The notes under the pieces: generated by a model
What the model was told of the DNA's origin: nothing
What the model saw: the letters and a program-made list of their open reading frames with translations, nothing else
Database searches by the model: none
Assembly: GCF_900129795.1 (NCBI RefSeq)
Contig: NZ_FQWW01000004.1
Location: 496,001-560,000, forward strand
Source: Flavobacterium sp. CF108
Lineage (GTDB): Bacteria; Bacteroidota; Bacteroidia; Flavobacteriales; Flavobacteriaceae
DNA: 64,000 bases
Direction: 5' to 3'
Made by a program: the position numbers and the translations under genes
Part shown: piece after piece, positions 46,701-61,700 of the stretch
How the letters are laid out: every line of letters begins with the position of its first letter
Numbering within the stretch: position 1 is the stretch's first letter

Positions 46701-49700
46701 TCCAACAGATGGGTTAATTGTTGGTAATGCATCTGTAGCAATTGTAACATCTAATTTAACTGTACATCCGTTTGCATCTTTTGCATAAACATCCCATAGT
46801 GTGTTTGTAGCCGGAGCTAATACAGCGCTTGCACTATTTGTATAATCTGCAGCTACTGGAGCAACACCATCTTGAACGAATGCATAAGTATAGTTTGGTG
46901 TTGCACCTGAAGCAATAACTTCAACTTTTGCACCAGAATTACAATTTGCATTTACATTACTAACTAAGTTAATGTTTAGAACTGTTGGCTGAGTCACAAC
47001 TACTGAAGCAGTTGCTGTACATTGTGTAACATCGTCCGTAACTTCAAGAGTGTATGTTCCAGGAACTAATCCTGTAACGTCAACTGTATTACCTGCCTGT
47101 GCTACTGTACCTGTTCCTGCTGTTAATACTGCAGTATAAGTTCCTCCAAAGTTTGCAACTGTGAATTTAACGGCACCATTTCCTTGTCCGTTACAAATTA
47201 CATTACTTACTAATTGACCTGCAACTGTAATATTAGTTACCGGATCAACCGTATATGATTTTTGATCTTTACATCCGTTAGCATCAGTTACTTCAAATAA
47301 GTAAGTATCCGGAGCTAATAATGTAAATATTCCGCTAGCTGCTCCTGAAACGTTTGATGTTGCACTAGCTGGTGATAAAATTGCGTAAGCTAAAGTACCA
47401 ACACCATTTGTAGTGGTGATCGTAACTGTACTTGTAGTACTAGCCGCCGGAGCACAATAAATTGGTGTTCCAGTAATGTTTGTAATTGTTGGTGGATTTA
47501 ACGCTGGAATATTAACTCCATTTGTTAAAGTAAATATACATCCTTTAGCATCTTTAACTAAAACATTGAATGTTGTTCCGGCAAAAGCTTCGTATGTATT
47601 TGTACTTGTATAAGTTACACCGTTATCAAAACTGTATAAGTATGGAGCGGTACCATCTGCAGCTGTTACAGTAACTAATGCTTTTGTTGGTACATTTCCT
47701 GCAGCACATGTCAATGCTGTCGTTAAAGCAGACGTTGCTGTTAATGCTGCTGGTTCTGTAATTGTGATTGGTGTACCTGGGTAAAGACAAGATTTAGAAT
47801 CTCTTACTGTAATAGTATATGCAGTACCTGCAGCTAATCCTGTAAATACATTTGATGTTTGGAAAGCTCCGCCATCTAATTGATATTCATAAGGGCCAAC
47901 TCCTGAAGTAACATTTACAGTAATTGTTCCATCTGCACCACCATTACAACTTACATGTGTTTCAACAGTAGTAAATACTGTAGGCTGAATAGGATCTAAT
48001 GTTAAAGTAGTCGTAGCCTCACATGCCGTTGGCAATTTAGCATCATTTACTTTGAACATATAGTTTCCTAAAACACTAGTTGTTAGAACATTTGATGGCA
48101 TTAATGTATATGAGAAACCAGCATCTGTAGAATAATAATAAGTGTATGCCGTGTTATAACCTCCTGTAGCTGTTAATGTAATTTGAGCATCTGGAGTTCC
48201 TGTACAATCTAATTCTTTTGTTAATGCTGCACTTAATTGTAACTGTGGTTTAACTTCGTAAGTTGTAGTTGCTGTACAACCATTACCATCTTTAATTACT
48301 AAAGTATAAGTACCTGAAGCATTAAACGTGAAACTTGGACTTGTTTGGAAAGTACTTCCGTTTACGCTATAAGTAGCTCCTCCAACTGCTGGATCAACTG
48401 TTCCAGAAATTGCAAATGTGAATGGATTACCGTCATAACAAATTCCAGCTGGTGCTGTAATTGTAGGATCAGCATCTTTATTTAATGTAATAGCTGCGAA
48501 TTTGATACAGCCATAAGCATCTTTTGCGTAAGCAATGTAGTTTCCTGCATTTCTGTTAAATGTATTTACAGAAGCCCAACCTGCAGAAGCTGCTGTTGGT
48601 GCAGGATCTGTAGACAATAATAATTGATATGTATATGGACCCGTTCCGTCTTTTGCAACAGCTGTAATTATACCAGAGTTTGGATTACAGTTTGCATTTT
48701 TAGTAACTGAAGCCGTAACTGATAAATCAATAGCAGATTCAGTAATGTTAAACGTATTACTAGCAACACTACATCCTGCATTAGTTCCACCTGCAGTTTC
48801 TTTAATTACAACAACGTAATTTCCAAAACCTAATGCACCAATGTTGTTAATTGGAAGTGAACCATTAGCAGGCACTGTACCTGTTCCGGTAACACCTGTA
48901 GTAACCATAGTGAAAGAATTGAATATCTCATAACTAATCGGCGTTGGTGTTGGATATGTACTATTTACTGTCAATGAAACATTTCCATTATTGCTTCCTT
49001 TACAAGTAACATTGTTAGCTGTTAATCCAGTTACAGTTAAAGTAGAGTTAGTTGGAATAGGGAATTGAGCTGTTTCATAGTAGTAACAACCTGTTCCTGC
49101 ATCATGTACGATGAAAGTATATTTAACTCCTGGTAATAAGTTTGGTATGCTTGTTTTTTTACTTCCTGGGTTTACTCCTGCAGGAACTCCTAAAACGTCT
49201 TCATCATACCATGGTAAAGTAGTTGGAGAAGTATAAGTCATTCCAGGACCTGTGTAAACAGCAAAGTGGAATGGCCCATTACCTGTAATATTAGTAGATG
49301 CAGCACCAATAGCTACAACTGCTGAACCTAATGAAGAACAATCAGCTGGCGGAGGTGTTACTGTAATATCAAGATCATTTGGCGGTGAAGCAACAAATAT
49401 ATTTTGCTCAATATTAGTACAGCCATTTGCATCAGTAACTACAATTTGGTATAAACCAAAGTCAACTACTTCGAAAACAACTAAAGCACCTGTTTGATTT
49501 GTAATTTGTTTATTATAACCATTTACTCCGGTTACATGATAAATGTAGTTTGGAGTTCCTCCCGTAACAGAAGTAATTGTAATAGCTCCTAAAGAAACAC
49601 CTAATGCGCCACAAGTAATAGGAGTAATTGTTCTGTTTACTACGATTGGTGTTGGCTGTGCAATGTTAATATTGTCCGTATCTGTACAACCTTTTGCATC

Positions 49701-52700
49701 AGTTACAGTAATTAAGTAATTACCAGCAGCTAGGCCAGATGTTTGTGAACCGTAATTAACTCCTGTCGTTGTATTTAATACCGTATATACAAATGGTGCC
49801 TGACCTTTTGTATTATCAATTGTAATAGCGATTGCTGCAGTAGCATCACCATTACAGTTTATACTTTGAGTTTGTGTAACTCCTGTAATTTCAGGTAACA
49901 CCGGTGTAGTAACGATAACTGCAGCAGATGTAGCTGTACATCCTCTAGAATCAGTTACAGTGAAAGTATATGATCCTGCTGTGTTTGTAGTAAATACATT
50001 TCCGGCAAATGTTCCTATGTTAGGAGAAGCTGTGTAAGTGAATGGTCCGCTTCCTCCTGCTGGTGTCAAAGTAATTTGAGCATCAGTTGGAACTGAACAT
50101 GTAATGTCTTTATCTAATGCAGCATTTAATGTTAATGCATTATTTACTAAAACAACATTACTATCTGCTGTACATCCGTTACCATCTTTAATTCTGATAG
50201 TATAACTTCCCGGTGTAGTAACAACAAATGTGTTACCTGCCTGATATGAAGCTCCTCCATTGATACTGTAGCTCAATGGTGCTACTAGTCCAGCTCCTGG
50301 AGTTGCTGTAATAGTATAGCTTCCTACACCAAAACATTGACCCGCTGCAGAAGCTGTAACCGTTGGAACAACATCTTTAGCAATGGTAATATCTAATTTA
50401 AATGTACATCCGTTTGCGTCTATAACATGAACGTCCCAGTTTAAGTTTACAGCTGGGTCTAAGTTTGCTTTGTTATTGTTTGAATAAACTCCTACCGCAG
50501 CACCATCCTGAACAAATGAATATCTGTATATAGGCGTTCCTCCAGTTGCAGTAACAGTTACTGCTGAAGTACTAACAAAACAGTTAGCATTTACCGCAGC
50601 ATAAGTTGCAGCTAAAGCAGCAGCCGGTTGATTAATAGTAATCGAAGCATTAGCTGTACAACCTGTTACCTCATCTGTAATAACAATTGCATAAGTATTC
50701 GCAGTTAAATTTGGTAAAGTTACAGTTCCAGTATTAACTCCTGTTACTGCTGTACCTCCATTAACTGTATAAGAATATGTAGAACCGAAACCTGCAACAG
50801 TTAATCTTATAGATCCTGTATTTCCTCCGTTACATAATACATCACTTAATTTACTAGCTAAAACAGTAATTGGAGTTACCGGATTAACTGTATATGATTC
50901 TGTATAATAACATCCGTTAGCATCGGTAACTTTAAACATATAAGTACCTGGTGCAAGATTTGCAAAAGCATTAGATGTTTGTTTAGGAATGATAACCGGA
51001 GATGGAGCAATTGTTTCGTATTGTAAAGCTCCAACTCCGTTTACTGCTGTTAAAGTAACAGTAGTTGTTGTAACCGTACAAGTAACTGCCGGAGCAGCAA
51101 ATGTTAAATCTGTTGGAGAGTTTAATCTCAATAAAGTTCCTGAACCTGTTACCGGACAACCTTTTGCATCTCTTACTGCGTAAGTATAAGCTTGGTTCGT
51201 TCCGTTATCATTTAATGTTAATACATTATTTGAGCTGTATCCGCTTCCGTTGAAACTATATTCGTAAGGAGCAGTTCCTGTTCCTGCTGTAACATTAATT
51301 GTAACTGTTCCTGCTACTTTAGCATTTGAAGTATTACATGAGAACGGAACTTCAACTACTGTAGCAACTAATGTTAAAGGCTGAGTGATTGTAACTGCTA
51401 CTGATCCTGTACAGTTTTTACTGTCTCTTACATAGAAAGTATAAGAACCTGCAGCTAATCCTGTAAATACTGGATTTGCAGCAAATGGTCCTGCAATATT
51501 GTTGCTATATGTAAATCCGCCTGATCCTCCAGCACCTGTTAAAGTAACTGAACCGTTTGCAGTGCCATTACAGCTTGCATTTACCTGAACAGCTGTAACT
51601 GTTGGGTTTGTAATAGGAGCAACTGTAACAACTGCAGTTCTTGTACAGCTGTTAGAATCTGTAATTACAAATGTATAAGTATCTGCGTTTGCAGGTGTTA
51701 CTGTATATGTAAATGTTGGTCCCGTAATAGGTGCGCTTGCTGCACTTGGAGCACCAGCACCTTTTTGTACTGTGTAAGTATATGTAGATCTACCGCCGCC
51801 AATTGTAACTGTAATTGTTGCATTTGGAGTAGCTGTACAATCTAGTTCTTTTGTAACTGTACCAGCAGCTGTTAATTGCGGATAAACTACTGTTGCAGCC
51901 GGAGCCGCAGCAATACATCCGTTTTTATCTTTTACATAAACTGTATAAGTTCCAGCAGCTACTGAAAAAGTATTACTTGTTTGGAACGCTCCAGTTGGAC
52001 CGGCAATTCCATAAGTTAATGGTGCTAAACCTGTAGCAGTTGCAGTAATAGTGAATCCGCTTCCAGAAGCTGTACATTGATTATTAACGGTTACGTTAGT
52101 GATGACTGGCATTACATCCAAAATAACTGTAACTGTAGACTTAGCTGTACAACCATTTGCGTCTTTCACATAAACATCCCAAACTAAATCAGCTCCAGAG
52201 TTAGTATCTACTGTTAAAACAGCACTATTTCCGTAAGTTGATGTTGGAACTGTTGACGGGCTTTTCGCGAAAGCGTAAGTATAATTTGGAGTACCGCCTG
52301 TAGCAGTAACCGTAATTTGTGAATTATCATTATTACAATTAACATTAGTTCCTACTGCTGTAGTAATTGCTAAAGCAGCCGCTGGCTGACCAATAACAAT
52401 ACTTGCAGAGTTAGTACATCCTGTTGCAGTATCTGTTACCTGAACAGTATAAGTTCCTGCAGCAACATTTGATAATGTTAATGTATCTCCAGATTTTGTT
52501 AATGTTCCTGATCCTAAAGTTCCTGCTGTTAAAGTAAATGTATAAGCACCTGGTGTAGCATTTCCAGAAACTGTGTAAGTTCCAGATCCTGTTGAACCAC
52601 CTCTACATAAAACATCGCTTGTTTTGTTACCTGTAATTGCAATTGGAGTAACCGGATTTACAATGTAAGGTTCTGTATAATAACATCCGTTTGCATCTGT

Positions 52701-55700
52701 AACTCTGAAAGTATAAGATCCAGGTGCAAGGTTTGCAAAAGCATTAGATGTTTGTTTAGCAATGATTACTGTTGATGGAGCAATTGTTTCATATTGTAAA
52801 GTTCCAACTCCGTTTACTGCCGTTAAAGTAACAGTGGTGGTTGTAGCAGTACAAGTAACCGCTGGTGAAGCAAAAGTTAAATCTGTTGGAGGGTTTAGTC
52901 TCAATAAAGTTCCTGAACCTGTTACCGGACATCCTTTTGCATCTCTAACTGAGTAAGTGTATGGCTGATTAGCCCCATTATCATTTAATGTTAATACATT
53001 ATTTGAGCTGTATCCGCTTCCGTTAAAGCTGTATTCGTAAGGAGCTGTTCCTGTTCCTGCAGTAACATTAATTGTAACTGTTCCTGCTACTTTAGCATTT
53101 GAAGTGTTACATGTAAATGGAACTACTGCAACTGTTGCTGCTAATGTTATAGGCTGAGTAATTGTAACCGCTACTGATCCAGAACAGTTTTTGCTATCTT
53201 TTACGTAGAAAGTATAAGAACCTGCAGCCAATCCTGTAAATACCGGATTAGTTGTAAATCCTGTTGTTGGATTATTACTGTATGTGAAACTACCTGATCC
53301 TCCAGCACCTGTTAAAGTAACTGAACCATCTGCAGCGCCGTTACAGCTTGCATTTGTTTGAACAGCCGTAACTGTTGGGTTTGCAATTGGAGCAACTGTA
53401 ACAACTGCTGTTCTTGTACAGCTGTTAGAATCTGTAATTACAAATGTATAAGTATCTGCATTTGCAGGTGTTACTGTATAAGTAAATGTTGGTCCTGTAA
53501 TAGGTGCGCTTGCTGCACTTGGTGTACCAGCACCTTTTTGTACGGTATAAGTATAAGTAGATCTACCACCGCCAATTGTAACTGTAATTGTTGCGTTTGG
53601 AGTAACTGTACAATCTAGTTCTTTTGTAACTGTACCTGCAGCTGTTAATTGTGGGTAAACCACTGTTGCAGCCGGAGCCGCAGCAATACAGCCGTTTTTA
53701 TCTTTTACACTTACTGTGTAAGTTCCCGCAGCAACTGTAAATGCATTTGATGTTTGGAAAGATGTTCCATCAATACTGTATGTCAACGGTGCTAAACCTG
53801 TAGCAGTTGCAGTAATAGTGAATCCACTTCCAGAAGCTGTACATTGATTGTTAACCGTTACGTTAGTGATGGCTGGCATTCCATCCAAAATAACTGTAGC
53901 TGTTGATTTAGCAATACAGCCATTTGCATCTTTCACGTAAACATCCCAAACTAAATCAGCTCCAGAATTAGTATCTACTGTTAAAATATTACTAGCGCCA
54001 TAAGCCGATGATGGTACTGTTGATGGGCTTTTCGCGAAAGCGTATGTATAATTTGGAGTACCGCCTGTAGCAGTAACTGTAATTTGTGAATTATCGTTAT
54101 TACAATTTACGTTTGTAGCAACCGCAGTAGTAATAGCTAAAGCAGCCGCTGGCTGGCCAATAACAATACTTGCAGAATTAGTACATCCTGTTGCAGTATC
54201 TGTTACCTGAACAGTATAAGTACCTGCTGCAACATTTGATAATGTTAATGTATTTCCTGATTGTGTTAATGTTCCTGATCCTAAAGTTCCTGCTGTTAAA
54301 GTAAATGTATAAGCACCTACTGTAGCATTACCAGAAACTGTATAAGTTCCAGATCCTGTTGAACCTCCTCTACATAAAACATCGCTTGTTTTGTTACCTG
54401 TAATTGCAATTGGAGTAACCGGATTTACAATGTAAGGCTCTGTATAATAACATCCGTTTGCATCTGTAACCCTGAATGTATAAGATCCAGGTGCAAGATT
54501 TGTGAATGCATTTGATGTTTGTTTTGCTCTAATTACTGTCGATGGAGCAATCGTTTCATATTGTAAAGCTCCAACTCCATTTATTGCTGTTAATGTAACA
54601 GTAGTACTTGTAGCTGTACAAGTAACTGCTGGTGAAGCAAAAGTTAAATCTGTTGGAGGGTTTAGTCTCAATAAAGTTCCTGAACCTGTTACCGGACATC
54701 CTTTTGCATCTCTTACTGAGTAAGTATATGGCTGATCAGCTCCGTTATCATTTAAAGTTAATACATTATTTGAGCTGTATCCGCTTCCGTTGAAGCTGTA
54801 TTCATAAGGAGCAGTTCCTGTTCCTGCAGTTACATTGATAGTAACAGTTCCTGCTACTTTCGCATTAGAAGTGTTACATGTAAATCCTACAACGGCAACT
54901 GTTGCTGCTAAAGTACTTGGCTGCGTAATTGTAACCGCTACTGATCCTGTACAACCTTTACTGTCTTTTACATAAAAAGTGTAAGAACCTGCAGCTAATC
55001 CATTAAATACCGGATTAGTAGTAAATCCTGTTGTTGCGTTATTGCTGTATGTGAATCCGCCCGATCCTCCAGCACCTGTTAAAGTAACTGAACCATCTGC
55101 AGCACCATTACAGCTTGAGTTTGTCTGAGCAGCTGTAACTGTTGGGTTCGAAATTGGGTCTACTGTAGTTACTGCTGTGGCCTGACATCCATTAGCATCT
55201 GTAATTACAAATGTATAAGTATCAGCATTTCCAGGAGTAACCGAGTAAGTAAATGTTGTTCCGGCAATAGAAGCACTTGGTGCACTTGGAGTACCTGAAC
55301 CTTTTCTAACTGTATATGTAAATGGAGATCTTCCTCCGCCAATTGTAACTGTAATAGTTGCGTTTGGAGTAACTGTACAATCTAATTCTTTTGTAACAGA
55401 ACCTACACCTGTTAACTGTGGATAAATAACTAATGCCGCAGCTGTTGCAGCTGTACATCCGTTTCTATCTTTTACCGTTACGGTATAAGTTCCTGCAGGT
55501 ACGCTAAAAATATTTGAAGTTTGGAAAGAAGTTCCGTCAATACTATATGTCAACGGAGCTAAACCAGTTCCAGTTGCAGTAATAGTAAATGAATTTCCTG
55601 AACCTGTACATTGGTTGTTGTTTGTTGCCGTTACGCTTGGTAAATTATCCGTAACAACAGTAACTGTATTTTTTGTTGTACAGCCATTTGCGTCTTTCAC

Positions 55701-58700
55701 ATAAACATCCCAAACTAAATCAGCTCCAGAATTAGTATCTACTGTTAAAACAGCACTATTGCCATAAGTCGATGATGGTACTGTTGATGGGCTTTTCGCG
55801 AAAGCGTAAGTATAATTTGGTGTACCACCTGCAGCCGTAACTGTAATTTGTGAATTATCATTATTACAATTTACATTAGTAGCTGTTGCTGTAAATGTCA
55901 ATGCATTTGCAGGCTCAGTAATAATAATACTTGCTGTATTTGTACAACCTGTTGCATTATCTCTAACCTGTACAGAATATGTTCCTGCAGCAACGTTTGA
56001 TAATGTTAATGTATTTCCTGATTTTGTTATAGAGGCTGCAGCGGCAGCAGGTGTTACTGTATAAGTATAAGCACCAACTGTTGCATTACCAGATACTGTA
56101 AAAGTTCCTGAACCTGTTGCACCACCTTTACAAAGAGCATCATTTGTTTTGTTACCAGCTACTGAAATTGGACTTACAGCATTGATAATATATGGTTCTT
56201 CATAATAACATCCGTTAGCATCAGTAACTTTAAAGTTATAAGTTCCTGCTGCTAATCCAGCAAATACTCCTGTAGTATTTGTTGCCACAGATGCTGCTGG
56301 TGACGTAATTGCATAAGTTAAAGTACCTACTCCATTTGTCGCAGTCGCAGTAACTGTTGTTGTAGTTGCTGTACAAGTAACTGCAGCATTACTAAATGCT
56401 AAATCTGTTGGAGGATTTAATCTGTTAATTGTAACTGTTTGAACTGGAGTTTTACAACCTTGAGCATCACTAACTACATAAGAAATAGTTTGGTTTGTTC
56501 CATTATCTGTAACAGATAATGTACGTGTGTTTGTAAAAGTTGTTCCTCCGTCAAAACTATATTGATAAGGAGCTGTACCAGTTGTTGGAACAGCAATTGT
56601 TACAGTAGCTGCTTGTTTTACATTTGAAGCATTACATGAAAATGCTGTTGCACTTGCAGTAGCTGTTAATGTTGTTGGCTGTGTAATAGTAATATTTCCT
56701 ACCGCAGATTTACAACCTTTACTATCCATTACCTGGAATGTGTAAGTTCCTGCAGCTAATCCTGTATAATCTGATTGAGCAATAAATGTTGCACTTCCGT
56801 TGAAGCTGTAAGTATAACCTCCTGATCCGCCTGCTCCAACTAATTGAATAGAACCTGTTGAAGCTCCATTACATGTAGCATCTACTTTAGTAGCAGTAAC
56901 TGTTGGATTTGAAATTGGGTTAACAACTGCAGTCGTAGTTGTAATACAGCCTTTTGAGTCTGTAATTTGGAACGTATAAGTATTTGCAGTTGTTGCTGTG
57001 TATACAAATGAAGTACCAGTTACATTATTACTAGAACCAAAAGTTCCAGAACCTATTCTAACTCTGTATGTAAATGCACTTGTACCACCAGTAATAGAAA
57101 CTGTGATAGTAGCATTTGGAGATGTAGTACAATCTAAAGTTTTAGAGATTGTTGCACTTCCTTCTAATGCAGGTGCAATTACAATATTACTAACAGTAGC
57201 TGTACAGTTATTACTGTCCGTTACAACAACATTATGTGTACCAGGACCTACATTTGTAAACGTATTCGAAGTTTGTGCAGCTCCGCCGTCTAAACTATAA
57301 GTTAAAGTTCCTGTTCCTGTAGCCGTTACTACAAGTGTTGCTTGATTAGTAGAATCATAACATAAATCTGAACTCGCAGCTAATGAAGCTGTTGGAGCTG
57401 TTGGATTATTAATATTTACAGTAGCTGAAGCTGGAGAAGTACAAGCGTTTGCATCTCTAACCACTATTCTATATGTTCCTGAAGCAACGTTTGTAAATAT
57501 ATTCGAAGTTTGGAATGGTACTACAACTGTAGTTCCATTAGATTGTCTTAACTCATATTGGTAAGCCGGTGTTCCTCCTGTTACTGTTGCAGTAATAGAT
57601 GCGCCAGTTGTACAAGTAGGCTGAGCCGTAACCTGAGCTGTAACTGCTAATGCTGCTGGTGCAGTAATAGGCTGCGAAAATGGGAAAGTACAAGTCGATG
57701 CACTATTATTGAAACGAACTCGAATTGAATAAGTTTGGCTTGTTAAACCTGTTACAGTTACAGGAGATACTTTAGAGTTTACCCAAGTAGTTCCATTATT
57801 CATAGAATAATCGAATCCGTATGGCAGATTAAAGTTTTCTGCTGCTAATGTAATTTCTCCATTATTTCCTCCGTTACAAGTAACATTTTTAACTCCAGTT
57901 ATAGAAGCAGTAAATGCTTTATTACTGTCGATTACAATAGGGAAATCTTTTTGAGTAATACATGATTTTGGTATTTGACGTACCCAGATATCATCAATAA
58001 CTAAGTCATTACCGCCATATTCAGTACTTCCTGAACGAATTCTAAAAGTAAGGTTTGTGTTGTTTCCAGGGTTTAATGAGATGTTTATCGGAACCCATTT
58101 TGTTCTGTTAGCATCATTTGCTGCTTCAGCAATTTTACCCGTATCTTCAGTAGCAACAACATTACCTGAACCATCTACCAATTCAAATCTTACAATTGGA
58201 GCTGCTCCGGTTACACCTGTATTTAATAAGTTACCCACATATAAAGAAACCATTACAGGCTGATTTGGGATAACATCAATAATTGGTTTGCTGTATAAAA
58301 CTCCGTAAGGTCCAGCTGCACCACCAATATTTACTAATAAATATCTTCCGTTTGCATCTGTACCATTTGTTGTATGGTCTTTAAAGTGGTACCAAGCTGT
58401 ATCACCTCTCCAGAAAAAACTTGTTACTGAATATTGGTTGTCTTCAACTGAACGAGTTGGAGTTCCGTTTAAAGAGCAAGTATATGGAGGGTTAACTCTT
58501 TGGTCATTGAAACAGTAAGCTGATGCAATACCAGGAGTTGTTGTAGTTCCTCCAGAACCAAAATCTTCTTGTAATAAATTACTATAAGTTGGTACAGAAA
58601 TTAAGTTATATTTTACACTTACCGTGTGAGATCCTGATGGAACGTTTACAAAAACGTTCGGAGGAGTATTTGTATTTAAAACATTATCTAAATAATATTC

Positions 58701-61700
58701 ATAGCTATAATTTGCTCCGCCGCCATTTGTTACTGTTACAGTACTTGTTGCAGTTCCGTTACAATTAAATACCGGAGGTGCAACAGAAATTGTAGGGTCT
58801 GCTGGTTTTGGATCTAAAACAACACCAGGCATTGCAAACGTACAGCCTTTTGAATCTCTAACATAAAGTGTATAAGTTCCTGGTGCTACGTAAGCTTCAT
58901 TTGAAGTTCCGTAAGTTGTACCTCCATCAAAACTATAAGTATAAGGAGGGGTTCCGCCTTGAGGGTTTGTAATACGTACTTTACCGAAACCATTACCAGA
59001 AGGGTCACAACCTGCTAATTCAGAAACACCCGCAGAAGCACTTAATGCATTTGCAGGAGCTGTAATTGTGATAGTGGTAGCTGGATCAGTACATGTAGTT
59101 CCTGATAAAGTATATCTAACTACAACATTATAAGTTCCACCTGTTAAATTAGAGAAAACAGGAGTACTGCTAAATGTCGCACCATTATCAATACTATATT
59201 GTAAAGTGTATCCGTTTGCGTTTGTAACATTGATATTAATTTGAGCTGTACCGCCGTTACAATTGATTTCTGTATTTGTTATTGTATAAACCGGTTTAGG
59301 ATTTCCTGTAACAGAAATAGACGTTGTCGCAGTACAGTTATTTGAATCAACTAACTGAATATTATATGTTCCAGCTGTTGTAAAAATAATTTCATTTGAA
59401 GTAAGGAAAGTGGTAGATCCATTTACAAAATAATAATATGGAGCCGTTCCACCAGAACCTGTTAAAGTAATTTTACCATCGCTGCACGCTGTAAGTGGAG
59501 TTGTTAAAGCCGCTGTTACAGTTAAAGGAGCTGCAATATTGTTTATAGCAATAACACTTGACACATTACAAGTTGGAGCTGGTGTACCGCCAATTGGCGC
59601 ATTTGTAACTCTTACTCTGTAAGTAGTTCCCGGATTTAAATTAGCAAAAGTATAATCTGAAGCGGCAATAGGCCCAACACTGTTTACAAGAACATTTGTC
59701 GCATTATTATATAAGTAATAATAATATTGCGGGTCAATATTAAGGGCTCCAACTTTTATACTTCCTTTATCTCCGTAACAAGTTGGCTGCGTAACAACTG
59801 TACTAATCTGTAAGTCTCTGCTTCTAATTAGAATATTTGGAACAGTAAAAATACATGGGTTTGTTGTTACACCAATCTGTCTAATGTGAACGGTATATGA
59901 GTTTGGATTCGTAATATTAAATGTATTACTGGTCTGATATGCTCCAATAGTTCCGTTAGGATCTGTACTAATAGCATATTCGTAACCAGCTGGAACTCCA
60001 CCAATTGTAATACTACCCGGAACACCACAAATAATATCCTTATGCGTTTCTGTTGGAGTTAACAAATTCGTATAAACATTAAAATAGAAACGGTTGAAAC
60101 ATAAACCTGCATAATTTAATGTTACACGAAATTGTCCTGCCTGATTTGCTGTATAATTCTGACCGCTTCCTACACTTGTCCAACTATTTTTACAGCCTTC
60201 ACTTTCATTAGCACAATTTTGGTTTGTAACAGGAACACAAGTTCCTCCTTCGTTTAATTTCTCCCAAACTATACTAGTTGCATCAGAAATGCTTGTAGTA
60301 ATTTGTCTTACAGCATTTGAACCGCACAAGAAAATATTTGGTAATTTTTTTCCATCATTCGGACAAGTTACTACCTGATCTGCAAATGGTATAACCGGAT
60401 TTTCAGTTGTGGTTCCAAATCTTGTTACAACAAATGACTGATAGATTGATCTACAAGGTGCAGCTGCCAAATTATAAACATAATAAGTACCTGGATCTTT
60501 TACAACTAATGTTTGTCCTTTACCTATTTGAATTGTTCTGGCTTCATCACTATACCAAGTATAATCTGAATAACCATTTGCAGCTGTCAAAGTAATGTTA
60601 TCACCACAAAGTGTAACATTTGTAGTGTATTTACAACCATCTACTCCAACTAAAAAGTTTGTAGCTTTTGGAACTAAAATACATCCCGTATTTGTGTTAA
60701 CACTCGGGTCATCAGAAATTATAAAGCTAGTGTTTTGCTGTCCTTTGTATGTAGCATAAGCAGAGTTGTCAATACTATTCGAACAAGCCTCACTTAAACT
60801 TTGACAATCAGGAACAACCTGAACCTTAAAGCTGATAATTTTTTCTGGATCACCAACTTTAACGATGTTACTGTTTACAGAAAAAACAATATTTCTTGTC
60901 GCAGCGTTATAACTTTGTACCGTTACACCTGCTGGTAACGAAACAATATCTGCCGGATAATTGAAAATAATATTAATAGGCAGCTGATCTCGAATTGTAA
61001 ACTCAGTCGCATTATCATTACCCGTATTTCTAAAACCAATTTCGTAGTTTAACTGCTGGCCTAAAGTAACGTTTTGACCTCCAATATTTGCTCCCAAATT
61101 GTTTTTTACAATTTTAGTTAAAACAATTTTAGGCTCAATAATTTCAACATTAAAAGCATTGAAGAAAAGTCCATAACCATCACCTCCAGTACTCAGTTTT
61201 AATTGTGCCGAAGTATCGTTGTTTTTTATAACACTACCTCCAGGGAAAGCAGTAGTCGCCGGATTGGGCACATTTAAAATCCCTGCTTCGAAACCAAGTG
61301 TATTACCACTGTTTGGTGTTCTGGTTGTATAAGGCCCGTTAGTGTCATTAAATGTACTGTTAAAGAAGTTATTAACCAGACGTTCTGCAGTAAATATGTC
61401 TGTATTATTTATTGAATATTTATCTCCAGTAAGGTTAACATCTCCCTCTAAAGCCGCAAAAGCTAATTTTGCTTTTACAACTCCTGTTGGAATAGTTTTG
61501 AAACCAGAAATATCATAAGTTACTGGCCCGCTGGATGCTTGTATCCAACGAAGACCATCAAAAGATGTAATATATTTTGCAGATGATTTTGGATCTTCAT
61601 ATACTACAAATAAATTCCAGCCTGCTGCAAAACCACCATTTATACCACCTCTTCCTGAAATAATATTTGCTGCAGTATAAACTCCCTCAGGATTTGTTAA

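Noticed and set aside
41880..55920. Large direct repeats as possible mobile elements
   Set aside because: They lie wholly within one open frame, step sizes are multiples of three and no transposase or terminal inverted repeats are present.
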